Assembly: GCF_016863275.1 (NCBI RefSeq)
Contig: NZ_BOOO01000013.1
Coordinates: forward strand, 310,001-374,000
DNA length: 64,000 nt
Reading direction: 5' to 3'
Source of the DNA: Planotetraspora mira
GTDB lineage: Bacteria > Actinomycetota > Actinomycetes > Streptosporangiales > Streptosporangiaceae
In this document: piece after piece, positions 43,025 to 51,443 of the stretch
How the letters are laid out: each line of letters begins with the position of its first letter
Numbering within the stretch: position 1 is the stretch's first letter
Notes under the pieces: generated by a model
Database searches by the model: none
The model's input: only the letters and a program-made list of their open reading frames with translations
What the model was told of the DNA's origin: nothing
Position numbers and translations under genes: made by a program

Positions 43025-44103
43025 CCCGTGGCCGCGGTGCTCGGGGCGCGGGCGGGCTCGGCTCCCTCTCCCGCCGCGATCTGCGCCGCGATCAGACGGC
43101 GGGCGGCCAGGCCGCCGGTGTCGATGTTGATGCTCAACTCCTGGTAGCCGTCGCGTTCGGCGGCGAGCACCTCGGCCAGTTTGTTCAGCGCGACGACGTC
43201 CTGGAGCACGACGGTCCTGTTGCTCTCGCGCAGGAAGTCGGACACCCCCTCGTCGTCCCGGGCGAAGTCGCGGGCGACGGCCCAGAAGTCGTGCGTGGAG
43301 TTCTCCGTCTCCGGGGTGATCGCGTACACGACCTCGACGTGGAAGCCGCCGGGGTCGGAGCCGTCGGCGTCCGGGAGCACGCCGACCGGCGCGACCCTGC
43401 TGTGCAGCAGGTAGAGGCACGGCGGGTGGTACTCGATGTCCTGCCAGCGCACGATGCGCCCGGTGATCCCGGTGGACTTGGCGTAGAACGGCGGGCAGGC
43501 CGCGTCGTCCATGTGCCTGCTGACGTAGATGATCTGCTGCTCGTCGTCGACCTCGGTGCGGATCGGCGTGTCGGCGACCTCGGGAGTCCCGATGTAGCCG
43601 CCGTGCAGGTACGTCTCGTGCGACAGGTCCAGGAGGTTGTCGACCAGCAGGCCGTAGGGGGCGTTCAGCGGCTCCATGCCGTACACGCTGGTCCACTCCG
43701 GGTGGTCGAGCCACGGCGCGCGGGGGATGTCGGCCGGGTCCGCCTTGTCCTTGTCGCCGATCCACACCCACACGAAGGAGTCCTGCTCCACGACCGGGTA
43801 GGCGGGCACGCGGGCGGTCCGCGGGATCCTCCGCTGTCCCGGCACGGCGACGCACGTCCCCGACGGGTCGTAGGTGAACCCGTGGTAGCCGCACACCACG
43901 TTGTCGCCGTCGAGGTGGCTCTCGGACAGCGGGAACCTGCGGTGCACGCAGTGGTCCGACAGCGCGATGACCTGTCCGGCCTGAGTCCGGTAGAAGACCA
44001 GGGCCTCGCCGAGGATCGTGCGGGGCAGCAGCTTCCGGTTGATCTCGTTGCCGTACGCGGCGACGTACCACCGGTTCCTGGCGAATTTGACTGGGAAGCC
44101 CAC
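43021..44103 (-). CDS. Vanillate O-demethylase-like Rieske oxygenase alpha subunit
   Basis: 360 residues from a GTG (AGGACGG upstream), beginning VGFPVKFARNRWYVAAYGNEI like VanA. Rieske 2Fe-2S ligands: CVH and CGYH (about residues 47-70). The mononuclear iron triad begins with DNLLDLSHETYLH (Asn/Asp, His, His at about 147-160). VanA-type enzymes demethylate methoxylated aromatic acids or oxidise similar rings using the neighbouring VanB-type reductase. Sequence features do not fit KshA. First gene of the minus operon, with a palindrome in the upstream gap. Confidence 0.9.
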   Translation of the reverse strand: MGFPVKFARNRWYVAAYGNEINRKLLPRTILGEALVFYRTQAGQVIALSDHCVHRRFPLSESHLDGDNVVCGYHGFTYDPSGTCVAVPGQRRIPRTARVPAYPVVEQDSFVWVWIGDKDKADPADIPRAPWLDHPEWTSVYGMEPLNAPYGLLVDNLLDLSHETYLHGGYIGTPEVADTPIRTEVDDEQQIIYVSRHMDDAACPPFYAKSTGITGRIVRWQDIEYHPPCLYLLHSRVAPVGVLPDADGSDPGGFHVEVVYAITPETENSTHDFWAVARDFARDDEGVSDFLRESNRTVVLQDVVALNKLAEVLAAERDGYQELSINIDTGGLAARRLIAAQIAAGEGAEPARAPSTAATG

Positions 44104-44174
44104 GATGTCCGTCCTGTCTCGTCGGATTCGGAGATGCCATGAGGATCGGTCGTCGGGACACTCGGATGAAACAT

Positions 44175-44195
44175 GACTTCCGGCATCCGGAAGTC
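44175..44195. promoter_or_regulatory. Perfect 21-bp inverted repeat between the Rieske operon and the Liv-type importer
   Basis: GACTTCCGG-CAT-CCGGAAGTC: 9-bp arms with a 3-nt spacer, 72 bp from the oxygenase start and 92 bp from the ABC gene start. It is in the only shared gap of these divergent operons, so it is probably the operator for their joint regulator, possibly the IclR protein. Confidence 0.75.
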
Positions 44196-44286
44196 GTATC
44201 GAGACGCAGATCACTTTTCGGCACGCTTCCACTGACCAGAAGGGCGGTTGTCATGGCCGCCCTCCACACGACCGGTGGGTGGCGGT

Positions 44287-45063
44287 GTGAACCACGGAAC
44301 ACAGGCCCTCGTGGAGGTGCGCGACCTGACCCTGCGGTTCGGCGGGGTGACGGCGCTGGCGGACGTCGCGTTCGACGTCGGCGAACGGCAGATCTGCGGG
44401 TTGGTCGGCCCCAACGGCGCGGGCAAGTCGTCGCTGTTCAACTGCGTCAACGGCTACTACCGGCCGTCAGGGGGGAGCATCCGCGTCGGCGGGGTGGACG
44501 TGCTGAGCGTGCCCGCGCACCGGACGGTGCGGCTCGGGATCGCCAGGACGTTCCAGCACCCCACACTCCAGCCGGACCGCACCGTCCTGGACAACGTGCT
44601 GCTGGGCGGGCACAGCACGCTCTCCGGCACCGTGCTGTCGGCCATGCTGGCCCTTCCCGGCGAAAGGCGCAGGGAACGCGAGCTCGTCACCCGGGCCAGG
44701 GAACTGCTGGGCTCGCTCGGACTCGCGGGCGCGGAGCGGACATCCGCGGGCGACCTGCCGTACGGGTCGCAGAAGCGGGTCGAGATCGCCAGGGCGCTGC
44801 TGAGCGGGCCGCGGCTGCTGCTCCTCGACGAGCCGGCCAGCGGGCTGACGCACAGCGAGGTCGGTGAGGTCGGCGAGCTGATCACGCGCATCCGCGCCGA
44901 CCACGGCCTGACCGTGATCGTGGTCGAACATCACATGGGCCTGATCTCCGCCGTCACCGACCACGTCGTGGCACTGGTCAGCGGCAGGAAGGTCGCGGAG
45001 GGGACCGCGCAGGCCGTGCAGTCCGACCCGGTCGTCGTCTCCGCCTACCTGGGGGCGGCGTGA
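44287..45063 (+). CDS. Branched-chain-type ABC transporter ATP-binding protein LivG-like
   Basis: About 258 residues from GTG 44287. Walker A VGPNGAGKSS, extended Liv-type loop (ARTFQHPTLQPDRTVLDNVLLGG), signature-type LPYGSQKRVEIARAL, Walker B LLLLDEPASGL and H-loop VVEHHMGL. It is the first gene of a five-gene Liv-type importer, divergent from the Rieske operon. Substrates of such transporters include aromatic acids as well as amino acids; context suggests aromatic or steroid-derived compounds. Confidence 0.9.
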   Translation: MNHGTQALVEVRDLTLRFGGVTALADVAFDVGERQICGLVGPNGAGKSSLFNCVNGYYRPSGGSIRVGGVDVLSVPAHRTVRLGIARTFQHPTLQPDRTVLDNVLLGGHSTLSGTVLSAMLALPGERRRERELVTRARELLGSLGLAGAERTSAGDLPYGSQKRVEIARALLSGPRLLLLDEPASGLTHSEVGEVGELITRIRADHGLTVIVVEHHMGLISAVTDHVVALVSGRKVAEGTAQAVQSDPVVVSAYLGAA

Positions 45064-45767
45064 GCACGCTCGAGCTTCGCGGCGTGCACGCCGGCTACGG
45101 CAAGGCCCAGGTGCTGCACGACGTGAGCCTTCACGTCGGCGACGGCTCGATCACGACCCTGCTGGGCGCCAACGGCGCGGGGAAGACGACGACGCTGCGC
45201 GCGATCAGCGGCCTGGTCCGGTCGACCGGGGAGATCCTCATCGACGGCCGGCCGATCCCGTCCGCCCCCGACGCCGTGGCCAGGCTCGGCGTCGCGCACG
45301 TCCCCCAGGGCAGGGGGACCATCGGGCAGCTCAGCGTCGACGACAACCTGAAGGCCGGGGCGCTGCTGCGGCGAGACCGCGTGCAGGCCCGCGCCGACCT
45401 GCGGCGGCTGCGCGAGTTGTTCCCCGTCCTGGGGGAGCGGGCGCAGTCGCAGGCGGCGGGTCTGTCGGGCGGTGAGCAGCAGATGCTGGCCATCGCGCGG
45501 GCACTCATGGGACGCCCATCGATCCTGCTGCTCGACGAGCCGTCGCTCGGCCTGGCCCCGCTGATCACCAAGGAGCTGTTCGTCCTGCTTCCCCGGCTTC
45601 GCGACGAGTGGGGCCTCACCGTGCTGGTGGTCGAGCAGAACGCCGACCTGGCGCTGAGCGTCGGCGACCACGCGGTCGTGCTCGAGTCCGGGCGGGTCGT
45701 GCTGACGGGCACCGCGCGGGAGATCTCCGGCCATGACGAAGTCCGACGCGCCTACCTGGGGAACTGA
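45060..45767 (+). CDS. Branched-chain-type ABC transporter ATP-binding protein LivF-like
   Basis: 235 residues with Walker A GANGAGKTTTL, VPQGRGTIGQLSVDDNL, signature LSGGEQQMLAIARAL, Walker B LLLDEPSLGLAP and VVEQNADLAL. It starts at a GTG overlapping the previous gene by 4 nt. Second ATPase of the Liv-type importer. Confidence 0.93.
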   Translation: MSTLELRGVHAGYGKAQVLHDVSLHVGDGSITTLLGANGAGKTTTLRAISGLVRSTGEILIDGRPIPSAPDAVARLGVAHVPQGRGTIGQLSVDDNLKAGALLRRDRVQARADLRRLRELFPVLGERAQSQAAGLSGGEQQMLAIARALMGRPSILLLDEPSLGLAPLITKELFVLLPRLRDEWGLTVLVVEQNADLALSVGDHAVVLESGRVVLTGTAREISGHDEVRRAYLGN

Positions 45768-45770
45768 CCG

Positions 45771-46652
45771 ATGAACCTTCTGCAGCAGGTGCTCGACGGA
45801 CTCAGCTCCGGATCGGTCTACGCCACGCTCGCCCTGGCGCTCGTGCTCGTCCACCGGTCGACCGGGATCGTGAACTTCGCACAGGGCCAGATGGCCGTGA
45901 TCTCCACGTACGTCGCGTGGACCCTCTACGACGCCGGGGTGCCCGTCTGGGGCGCGATCGGGGCGGCGATCGTGCTCTCCCTGGTCGTGGGGGCGCTGGT
46001 CGAACGGTTCCTGATCCGCAGGTTCGAAGGCGGGGAGCCGCTCGCCGCCATCGTGGTCACGGTCGGGCTGCTGATCTCCGTCAACGGGCTGGTCAGCCTG
46101 ATCTGGGGGACCGTGCTCAAGCAGTTCCCCTCGGCCTTCCCCTCGGGCGGCGTCGGCTCGGGAAGCGGCGGCACGATCGGGTACGGCACGCTCGGCACGA
46201 TCGGGGCGCTGCTCGTCGTCGTGCTGGCCCTCAACTGGCTGTTCCGGCACACCCGGCTCGGCCTCGCCTTCCGTGCGGTCGCCGCCAACCCCGAGTCGAG
46301 CGCGCTGCTCGGCCTCCCGGTGGGCAGGCTGCTCATGCTCGGGTGGGGGCTCGCCGCCGCGGTCGGCGCGCTGGCCGGCTGCCTGGTCGCCCCGAAGCTG
46401 TACCTCGCCCCGGAGATGATGGACTCGGTCCTGACCTACGCGCTGGCCGCCGCCGTGCTCGGCGGCCTCAACTCGGCGCTCGGCACCGTGCTGGCCGCCT
46501 GGTTCATCGGCGTGGTCGAGAACCTCGCGGGCACCTACGTCTCGTTCGTCGGCGGCGACATGAAGATCGCCGTGCCGCTCGTCCTGATGGTCCTCATCCT
46601 GCTGCTCAAGCCCGAAGGCGTCTTCGGCCACAAGGAGGTGCGGCGGGTATGA
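45771..46652 (+). CDS. Branched-chain-type ABC transporter permease LivH-like
   Basis: 293 residues with about eight membrane spans. The loop LTYALAAAVLGGLNSALGTVLAAWFIGVVENLAG matches LivH permeases, as does the opening MNLLQQVLDGLSSGSVYATLALALVLVHRSTGIVNFAQG. It lies 3 nt after the LivF-like gene and 4 nt overlapping the LivM-like gene. Confidence 0.93.
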   Translation: MNLLQQVLDGLSSGSVYATLALALVLVHRSTGIVNFAQGQMAVISTYVAWTLYDAGVPVWGAIGAAIVLSLVVGALVERFLIRRFEGGEPLAAIVVTVGLLISVNGLVSLIWGTVLKQFPSAFPSGGVGSGSGGTIGYGTLGTIGALLVVVLALNWLFRHTRLGLAFRAVAANPESSALLGLPVGRLLMLGWGLAAAVGALAGCLVAPKLYLAPEMMDSVLTYALAAAVLGGLNSALGTVLAAWFIGVVENLAGTYVSFVGGDMKIAVPLVLMVLILLLKPEGVFGHKEVRRV

Positions 46653-47668
46653 GCGTCGTGGTCGACGAGCCCGCGGTCACGGACGGCGGCGGGACCTCCC
46701 GCCGGCGGCGCGGGCGCGCGCTCACCGCGGTGGCGCTGGTCCTGGTGTTCGCGGTCTTCCCGCTGGTCATGAGCCCCTTCGCCAACCTGCAGGTGACGCT
46801 GATCCTGGTCTACGCCGTCGCGATCCTCGGGCTGGACATCCTGGTCGGCTGGACGGGCCAGGTCTCGCTCGGGCAGAGCGCGTTCTTCGGGATCGGCGCG
46901 TACGGCGTCGCGGCCGGCGCCGTGCACGGCTGGCCGGTCTGGGCCGGGCTGCTCCTCGGCACGGCCGTCGCCGGCGTGGTGGGCTGCCTCGTGGCCATCC
47001 CCGCCGCACGGCTGCGCGGCTACGCGCTGGGAATGATCACGCTGACGCTGCCGGTGGTCGCGGTGCCCCTCGCCAAGCGGATGGAGGTCGTGACCGGCGG
47101 CGCGCAAGGGCTCAACGTCACCATCGTCCAGGCCCCGGGGTGGACCGGGCTGGCCGCCGACCAGTGGCGCTACTACGTCGTCGGCATCGGCGCGGCGATC
47201 GTCTTCGCCCTGGCCGCCGCCCTGCGGCGCGGCCGCTTCGGGCGGGCGTTCGACGCCATCCGGGTCAACGAGGCGCTGGCGACGGCGCAGGGTGTCCACG
47301 TCACCCGGTACAAGGTGCTGGCCTTCACGCTGTCGTCCGTCTACGGCGGGGTCGCGGGAGTGCTGTACGTCGTGGCCGTGCAGTTCATCTCGCCGGAGAC
47401 ACTCGTCCTCACGCTCAGCATCTCGATGCTCGCCGGGCTCGCGATCGGCGGCCTGCGCAGCCTCCTCGGCTGCGTGCTCGGCGCCGCGTTCTACGTCGTC
47501 GTGCCCAACCTCACGGGGTCCGTGAGCGCCGGCCAGTCCTACCTCCTGTACGGCGTCTGCCTGCTCGTCGTCATGCTCCTGATGCCCAGGGGCGTCGCCC
47601 CGGCGCTCGGCCACGCCGTACGGCGAGTGGCGAACCGGCGGGAGAGGGCGGCCGCCTCTGGTGAGTGA
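46649..47668 (+). CDS. Branched-chain-type ABC transporter permease LivM-like
   Basis: 339 residues from an ATG overlapping the previous stop, AAGGAGG upstream. N-terminal charged tail of about 28 residues, then membrane spans including AILGLDILVGWTGQVSLGQSAFFGIGAYG, which is the LivM signature, and AFDAIRVNEALATAQGVHVTRYKVLAFTLSS. It closes the inner-membrane complex; the binding-protein gene follows after 103 nt. Confidence 0.93.
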   Translation: MSVVVDEPAVTDGGGTSRRRRGRALTAVALVLVFAVFPLVMSPFANLQVTLILVYAVAILGLDILVGWTGQVSLGQSAFFGIGAYGVAAGAVHGWPVWAGLLLGTAVAGVVGCLVAIPAARLRGYALGMITLTLPVVAVPLAKRMEVVTGGAQGLNVTIVQAPGWTGLAADQWRYYVVGIGAAIVFALAAALRRGRFGRAFDAIRVNEALATAQGVHVTRYKVLAFTLSSVYGGVAGVLYVVAVQFISPETLVLTLSISMLAGLAIGGLRSLLGCVLGAAFYVVVPNLTGSVSAGQSYLLYGVCLLVVMLLMPRGVAPALGHAVRRVANRRERAAASGE

Positions 47669-47771
47669 ATCCGCTCCCTGTCCCTCCTACTACGCGCTTC
47701 CTGACTTTTTCTGATCTTCCCGATTTGTCGCCATCCCCCAACCATTCGCGACCTACTACAAAGGGTTGAAC

Positions 47772-49001
47772 ATGAATCAAGCGCAATCACGAGTTCTCCG
47801 GGCCGGAGTCCTGCTCGCGGCCGCTGTGCTCTCGCTCGCCGCGTGCGGGCGTGGCGGCACGTCCTCGTCCGGCTCGCAGACGCCCGGGATCACCGACACG
47901 ACGGTGAAGATCGGGGCGAGCTACGCGCTGTCCGGCCCGCTGGCCGCCAACGGCACGGCCGCGATGAACGGCGCGAAGTCCTACTTCGACGCGATCAACG
48001 CCCAGGGCGGCGTGAAGATGTCCGACGGCAAGACCCGCAAGATCGAGGTCGTCAAGTACGACGACGGGTACGACCCGGCCCGCGCCGTCCAGAACTACAA
48101 GAAGCTGACCACCCAGGACAACGTCTTCGCGCTGTTCCAGACGTTCGGCACGGCGCCCAACCTCGCGATCATGGACTCGGCGAACGCCGAGAAGGTGCCG
48201 CAGTTGTTCGTGCACAGCGGCGCCGCCGTCTTCAGCCAGGACCAGCAGGCCAAGCCGTACACGGTCGGCTGGCAGCCGACCTACGAGACGGAGGGGGCGG
48301 CCTACGCCAAGTTCCTCACCGCCCAGGACAAGGACGTGACCGTCGCCGTCATCTCCCAGAACGACGACCTCGGCAAGGCCTTCGTCAACGGGTTCACCTC
48401 CGGGATCGCGGGAAGCAAGGTCAAGATCGTCGCGCAGGAGACGTACCAGGCGACCGACCCGACGCTGGACAGCCAGGTCACCAAGCTGGCCGCCTCGAAG
48501 GCGGACGTGCTGTTCTCCGCGATCGCCATCCCGAAGCTGACGGCGGGGGCGTTGTCGAAGGCCGCCGAGCTCGGCTGGAACCCCGAGCACCTGCTGGTCA
48601 GCCTGGTCTCCTCCGTGGACCAGGTGATCAAGCCCTCGGGACTGGACGGTTCGCACGGCATCTACAGCACCGCGTTCGTGAAGGCGGCCGACGACCAGCA
48701 GTGGGCGACGGACAAGGACGTGCAGGACTACATCGCCCGGATGAAGACGAGCGCTCCCGGCGCGGACCCGACCGTCCCGAACGCGGCCTGGGGATACGGC
48801 GCCGCCGCGACCCTGGTCAAGGCCCTCCAGGAGACGAAGACCGTCACCCGTGACGGTCTCGTGCAGGAGATCCAGAGCCTGTCCGGCGCGGTGCCGCTGC
48901 TCCTGCCCGGCCTGGAGTTGCACGCCTCGCTGGACGGACCGCCGATCAAGGAACTGCACGTCCAGCAGTTCAAGGACGGCAAGTGGAGCCTGGTCGACTG
49001 A
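47772..49001 (+). CDS. Branched-chain-type ABC transporter substrate-binding lipoprotein
   Basis: 409 residues from an ATG preceded by AAGGG. Lipobox LSLAAC (Cys at about 23), then a Ser/Gly-rich linker and a periplasmic binding fold of the LivK/aromatic-acid type (TVKIGASYALSGPLAANGTAAMNGAKSYFDAINAQGGV). This family binds branched-chain amino acids, amides, urea or aromatic acids; the divergent Rieske/P450 operon and the Hsa genes make an aromatic or steroid-derived ligand likely. Confidence 0.9.
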   Translation: MNQAQSRVLRAGVLLAAAVLSLAACGRGGTSSSGSQTPGITDTTVKIGASYALSGPLAANGTAAMNGAKSYFDAINAQGGVKMSDGKTRKIEVVKYDDGYDPARAVQNYKKLTTQDNVFALFQTFGTAPNLAIMDSANAEKVPQLFVHSGAAVFSQDQQAKPYTVGWQPTYETEGAAYAKFLTAQDKDVTVAVISQNDDLGKAFVNGFTSGIAGSKVKIVAQETYQATDPTLDSQVTKLAASKADVLFSAIAIPKLTAGALSKAAELGWNPEHLLVSLVSSVDQVIKPSGLDGSHGIYSTAFVKAADDQQWATDKDVQDYIARMKTSAPGADPTVPNAAWGYGAAATLVKALQETKTVTRDGLVQEIQSLSGAVPLLLPGLELHASLDGPPIKELHVQQFKDGKWSLVD

Positions 49002-49020
49002 TCCGGGCCGACGTGGCCTG

Positions 49021-49047
49021 AGGCGGCTCACCGGGAGTGGGCCGCCT
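49021..49047. terminator. Hairpin terminator between the importer and the convergent acyl-CoA dehydrogenase gene
   Basis: AGGCGGCTCAC-CGGGA-GTGGGCCGCCT: 11-bp stem including one G-T pair. Confidence 0.65.
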
Positions 49048-49062
49048 CCCGCCGGGTCGCCG

Positions 49063-50136
49063 TCACCCCCCGAGCACGAGCGGGCCGAGCCGGGCGCGGT
49101 GCCAGGCGGCGTCGCCGAACAACTTGGCGGCGGAGTGGGCCCGTTTGAAATACAGGTGCGCCTCGTGCTCCCAGGTGAAGCCGATCCCGCCGTGCAGCTG
49201 AACGGTCTCGGCGGCCACCGCGGAGAAGGCCTCGGCGCAGTACGCCTGGGCCGTCGCCGCGCGCACCGCCAGGTCGGGGGCGCCGGAGGCGAGTGCGCGG
49301 GCCGCGTCGTAGCTGACCGAACGGGCGGATTCGACCAGGACGTAGAGGTCGGCCAGCCGATGCCTGATCACCTGGAAGGAGCCGATCGGCCGGCCGAACT
49401 GCTCCCTGGTCTTCACGTGATCCCGCGTCATCTCCAGGCAGCGCTCGCCGCCGCCGAGTTGCTCGGCGCTGATGGCGGTGGCGGCGACCGCGATGAGCCG
49501 TTCGAGCACGCGGTGCCCGTCGGCGCCGATCAGCCTCACCGGGGCCGCGTCGAAGGTCACGCGGGCCTGGGGCCTGGTCAGGTCGAGCGTGGCCAGCGGC
49601 TCGACGCGCACGGCCGGAGTGGAAGGCTCCGCGACGTAGACGGCCAGGTCGCCGTCCCGCGTTCTGGCGGGCACGACGAACAGGTCCGCGCGTGCGCCGT
49701 CGAGCACGTGATCCTTCACCCCCGTCAGCCTGCCGTCCTCCACGTGGGCCCGGATCGCGGCCGGGTCCCATGTCCCGCTCTCCGCCCAGGCCAACGCCGC
49801 GACACGGCTGCCGTCGGCCAGGCCGGGCAGCGGTTCCACGGCTCCGCACGCGAGCAGCGCCTCGGTGGCGAGGACCGCCGAGCCGAGATAGGGCACCGGA
49901 GTGAGGGTGCGGCCCAGCTCCTCGCACACCACGTGGGTCTCCATCGCCGTGCCGCCCGCCCCGCCGTAGGCCTCGGGCACGGCGAGCCCGAAGGCGCCCA
50001 CCTGCTCCGCGAGCAGCCGCCACGCGGTCTCGTCGTAACCGGGATCCGCGTCGGGCGCGGGCCGGGCCGGCGGGTTGCGCCCGAGGACGGCGCGCACGGT
50101 GCGGCGCAGCTCCTCCTGCTCGACGGTCGTGATCAC
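49063..50136 (-). CDS. Acyl-CoA dehydrogenase (FadE-like)
   Basis: 357 residues with the shortened N-terminus seen in actinobacterial steroid-associated FadE subunits. Blocks: QVGAFGLAVPEAYGGAGGT near the start, KTREQFGRPIGSFQVIRHRLADLYV in the middle, and QLHGGIGFTWEHEAHLYFKRAHSAAKL at the end. Divergent by 67 bp from a second, larger acyl-CoA dehydrogenase. In mycobacteria such unequal pairs form alpha2beta2 steroid side-chain or ring enzymes. Confidence 0.9.
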   Translation of the reverse strand: MITTVEQEELRRTVRAVLGRNPPARPAPDADPGYDETAWRLLAEQVGAFGLAVPEAYGGAGGTAMETHVVCEELGRTLTPVPYLGSAVLATEALLACGAVEPLPGLADGSRVAALAWAESGTWDPAAIRAHVEDGRLTGVKDHVLDGARADLFVVPARTRDGDLAVYVAEPSTPAVRVEPLATLDLTRPQARVTFDAAPVRLIGADGHRVLERLIAVAATAISAEQLGGGERCLEMTRDHVKTREQFGRPIGSFQVIRHRLADLYVLVESARSVSYDAARALASGAPDLAVRAATAQAYCAEAFSAVAAETVQLHGGIGFTWEHEAHLYFKRAHSAAKLFGDAAWHRARLGPLVLGG

Positions 50137-50174
50137 GGCGGCCCCAAGAGTCCGGCGACGGTGCTCTATTTATG

Positions 50175-50193
50175 CCTAACAACTGTTTGGTAG
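50175..50193. promoter_or_regulatory. Imperfect inverted repeat between the two acyl-CoA dehydrogenase genes
   Basis: CCTAACAAC-TGTTTGGTAG contains the core palindrome AACA-AC-TGTT. It lies 11 bp before the plus-strand GTG and 39 bp from the minus-strand start, in the shared promoter region. The spacing is not the KstR pattern as I recall it (AAC-N2-GTT). Possible TetR/IclR site. Confidence 0.55.
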
Positions 50194-50203
50194 ATTATCA
50201 GTC

Positions 50204-51367
50204 GTGAGTCGCGGCGAGGCGTTCAGGCGCGAGGTCAGAGCCTGGCTCGAGGACGGTCTGACGGGCGAGTTCGCGGGTGCGCGCGGGCTCGGCGGGCCGG
50301 GCCGCGAGCACGAGGCGTTCGACGTCCGCCTCGCCTGGGAGCGCCACATGGCCGCCGCCGGCTTGACCTGCCTCGGCTGGCCCGAGCGGTACGGCGGGCG
50401 TGACGCGAGCATCGAAGAGCAGGTCGTCTTTCACGAGGAGTACGCACTCGCGCGGGCTCCCGCCCGGGTGAACCACATCGGCGAGAACCTGCTCGGCCCG
50501 ACGATCATCGCGTTCGGTACGGATGAGCAGCGCCGGCGCCTCCTGCCGCCGATCGTGGCCGTCGAGGAGCTGTGGTGTCAGGGCTACTCCGAACCCGGCG
50601 CCGGCTCCGACCTGGCGAACGTGCAGACCCGTGCGGCGCTCGACGGCGGGCGGTGGCGGATCAGCGGCCAGAAGGTGTGGACGTCCCTCGCGACGGAGGC
50701 CGACTGGTGCTTCGTCATCTGCCGGACGGAGCCCGGATCCACCCGCCACCGGGGGCTGTCCTACCTGCTGGTGCCCATGCGGCAGAACGGCGTGGAGGTC
50801 AGGCCGATCGTCCAGATGACCGGGACGAGCGAGTTCAACGAGGTCTTCTTCGACGGGGCCCTGACCGACGGGGCGAACATCGTGGGCGCGCCCGGCGACG
50901 GCTGGAGGATCGCCATGGCCACCCTCGGCTTCGAGCGCGGCGTGGCGACCCTCGGTCAGCAGGTGGGCTTCCGCGGGGAGCTCGAGGGCGTCATCGAACT
51001 GGCCCGCGAGACCGGGGCCGTCGCCGACCCGCTGCTGCGCGACCGGCTCGTCCGCTCCTGGATCGGCCTGGAGGTCATGCGGCTCAACGCGGTCCGCACC
51101 ATGGCGGGCGTCGCGGCGGGCGCGCCGGGGCCCGAGTCGTCCATCTCCAAGCTCGTGTGGGGCACCTGGCACCGGGAGCTGGGCGAGCTGGCCATTGACG
51201 TGCTCGGGGCGGCCGGCATGGTCGCGGACGGCCGGCCGTACGACCTGAGCGACGTGCAGCGGCTCTACCTGTTCTCCCGAGCCGACACCATCTACGCCGG
51301 CTCGAACGAGATCCAGCGCGACATCATCGCCGAGCGTGTGCTCGGCCTGCCCCGGGAGGCACGGTGA
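50204..51367 (+). CDS. Acyl-CoA dehydrogenase (FadE-like)
   Basis: 387 residues from a GTG. Contains EELWCQGYSEPGAGSDLANVQTRA and DGWRIAMATLGFERGVATL, and near the end DIYAGSNEIQRDIIAERVLGLPR, the FadE C-terminal motif. It is the likely partner of the divergent 357-residue subunit. Probably dehydrogenates an acyl-CoA from the steroid or ring-degradation pathway. Downstream IclR gene on the same strand. Confidence 0.9.
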   Translation: MSRGEAFRREVRAWLEDGLTGEFAGARGLGGPGREHEAFDVRLAWERHMAAAGLTCLGWPERYGGRDASIEEQVVFHEEYALARAPARVNHIGENLLGPTIIAFGTDEQRRRLLPPIVAVEELWCQGYSEPGAGSDLANVQTRAALDGGRWRISGQKVWTSLATEADWCFVICRTEPGSTRHRGLSYLLVPMRQNGVEVRPIVQMTGTSEFNEVFFDGALTDGANIVGAPGDGWRIAMATLGFERGVATLGQQVGFRGELEGVIELARETGAVADPLLRDRLVRSWIGLEVMRLNAVRTMAGVAAGAPGPESSISKLVWGTWHRELGELAIDVLGAAGMVADGRPYDLSDVQRLYLFSRADTIYAGSNEIQRDIIAERVLGLPREAR

Positions 51368-51443
51368 ACCCGCGCCCCTTCCCTCGGGCCCATGCCGTTG
51401 CTAGATTCCACGGCAAGAATTCATTTCAGTTTCGGGAGGTTCG

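Noticed and set aside
43021-44103. KshA (3-ketosteroid 9-alpha-hydroxylase oxygenase)
   Set aside because: The opening residues and the DNLLDLSHETYLH block match VanA-type enzymes, not the KshA arrangement.
50175-50193. KstR operator
   Set aside because: KstR sites as I recall them have AAC-N2-GTT; here the arms give AAC-N4-GTT, so a KstR call is not supported.
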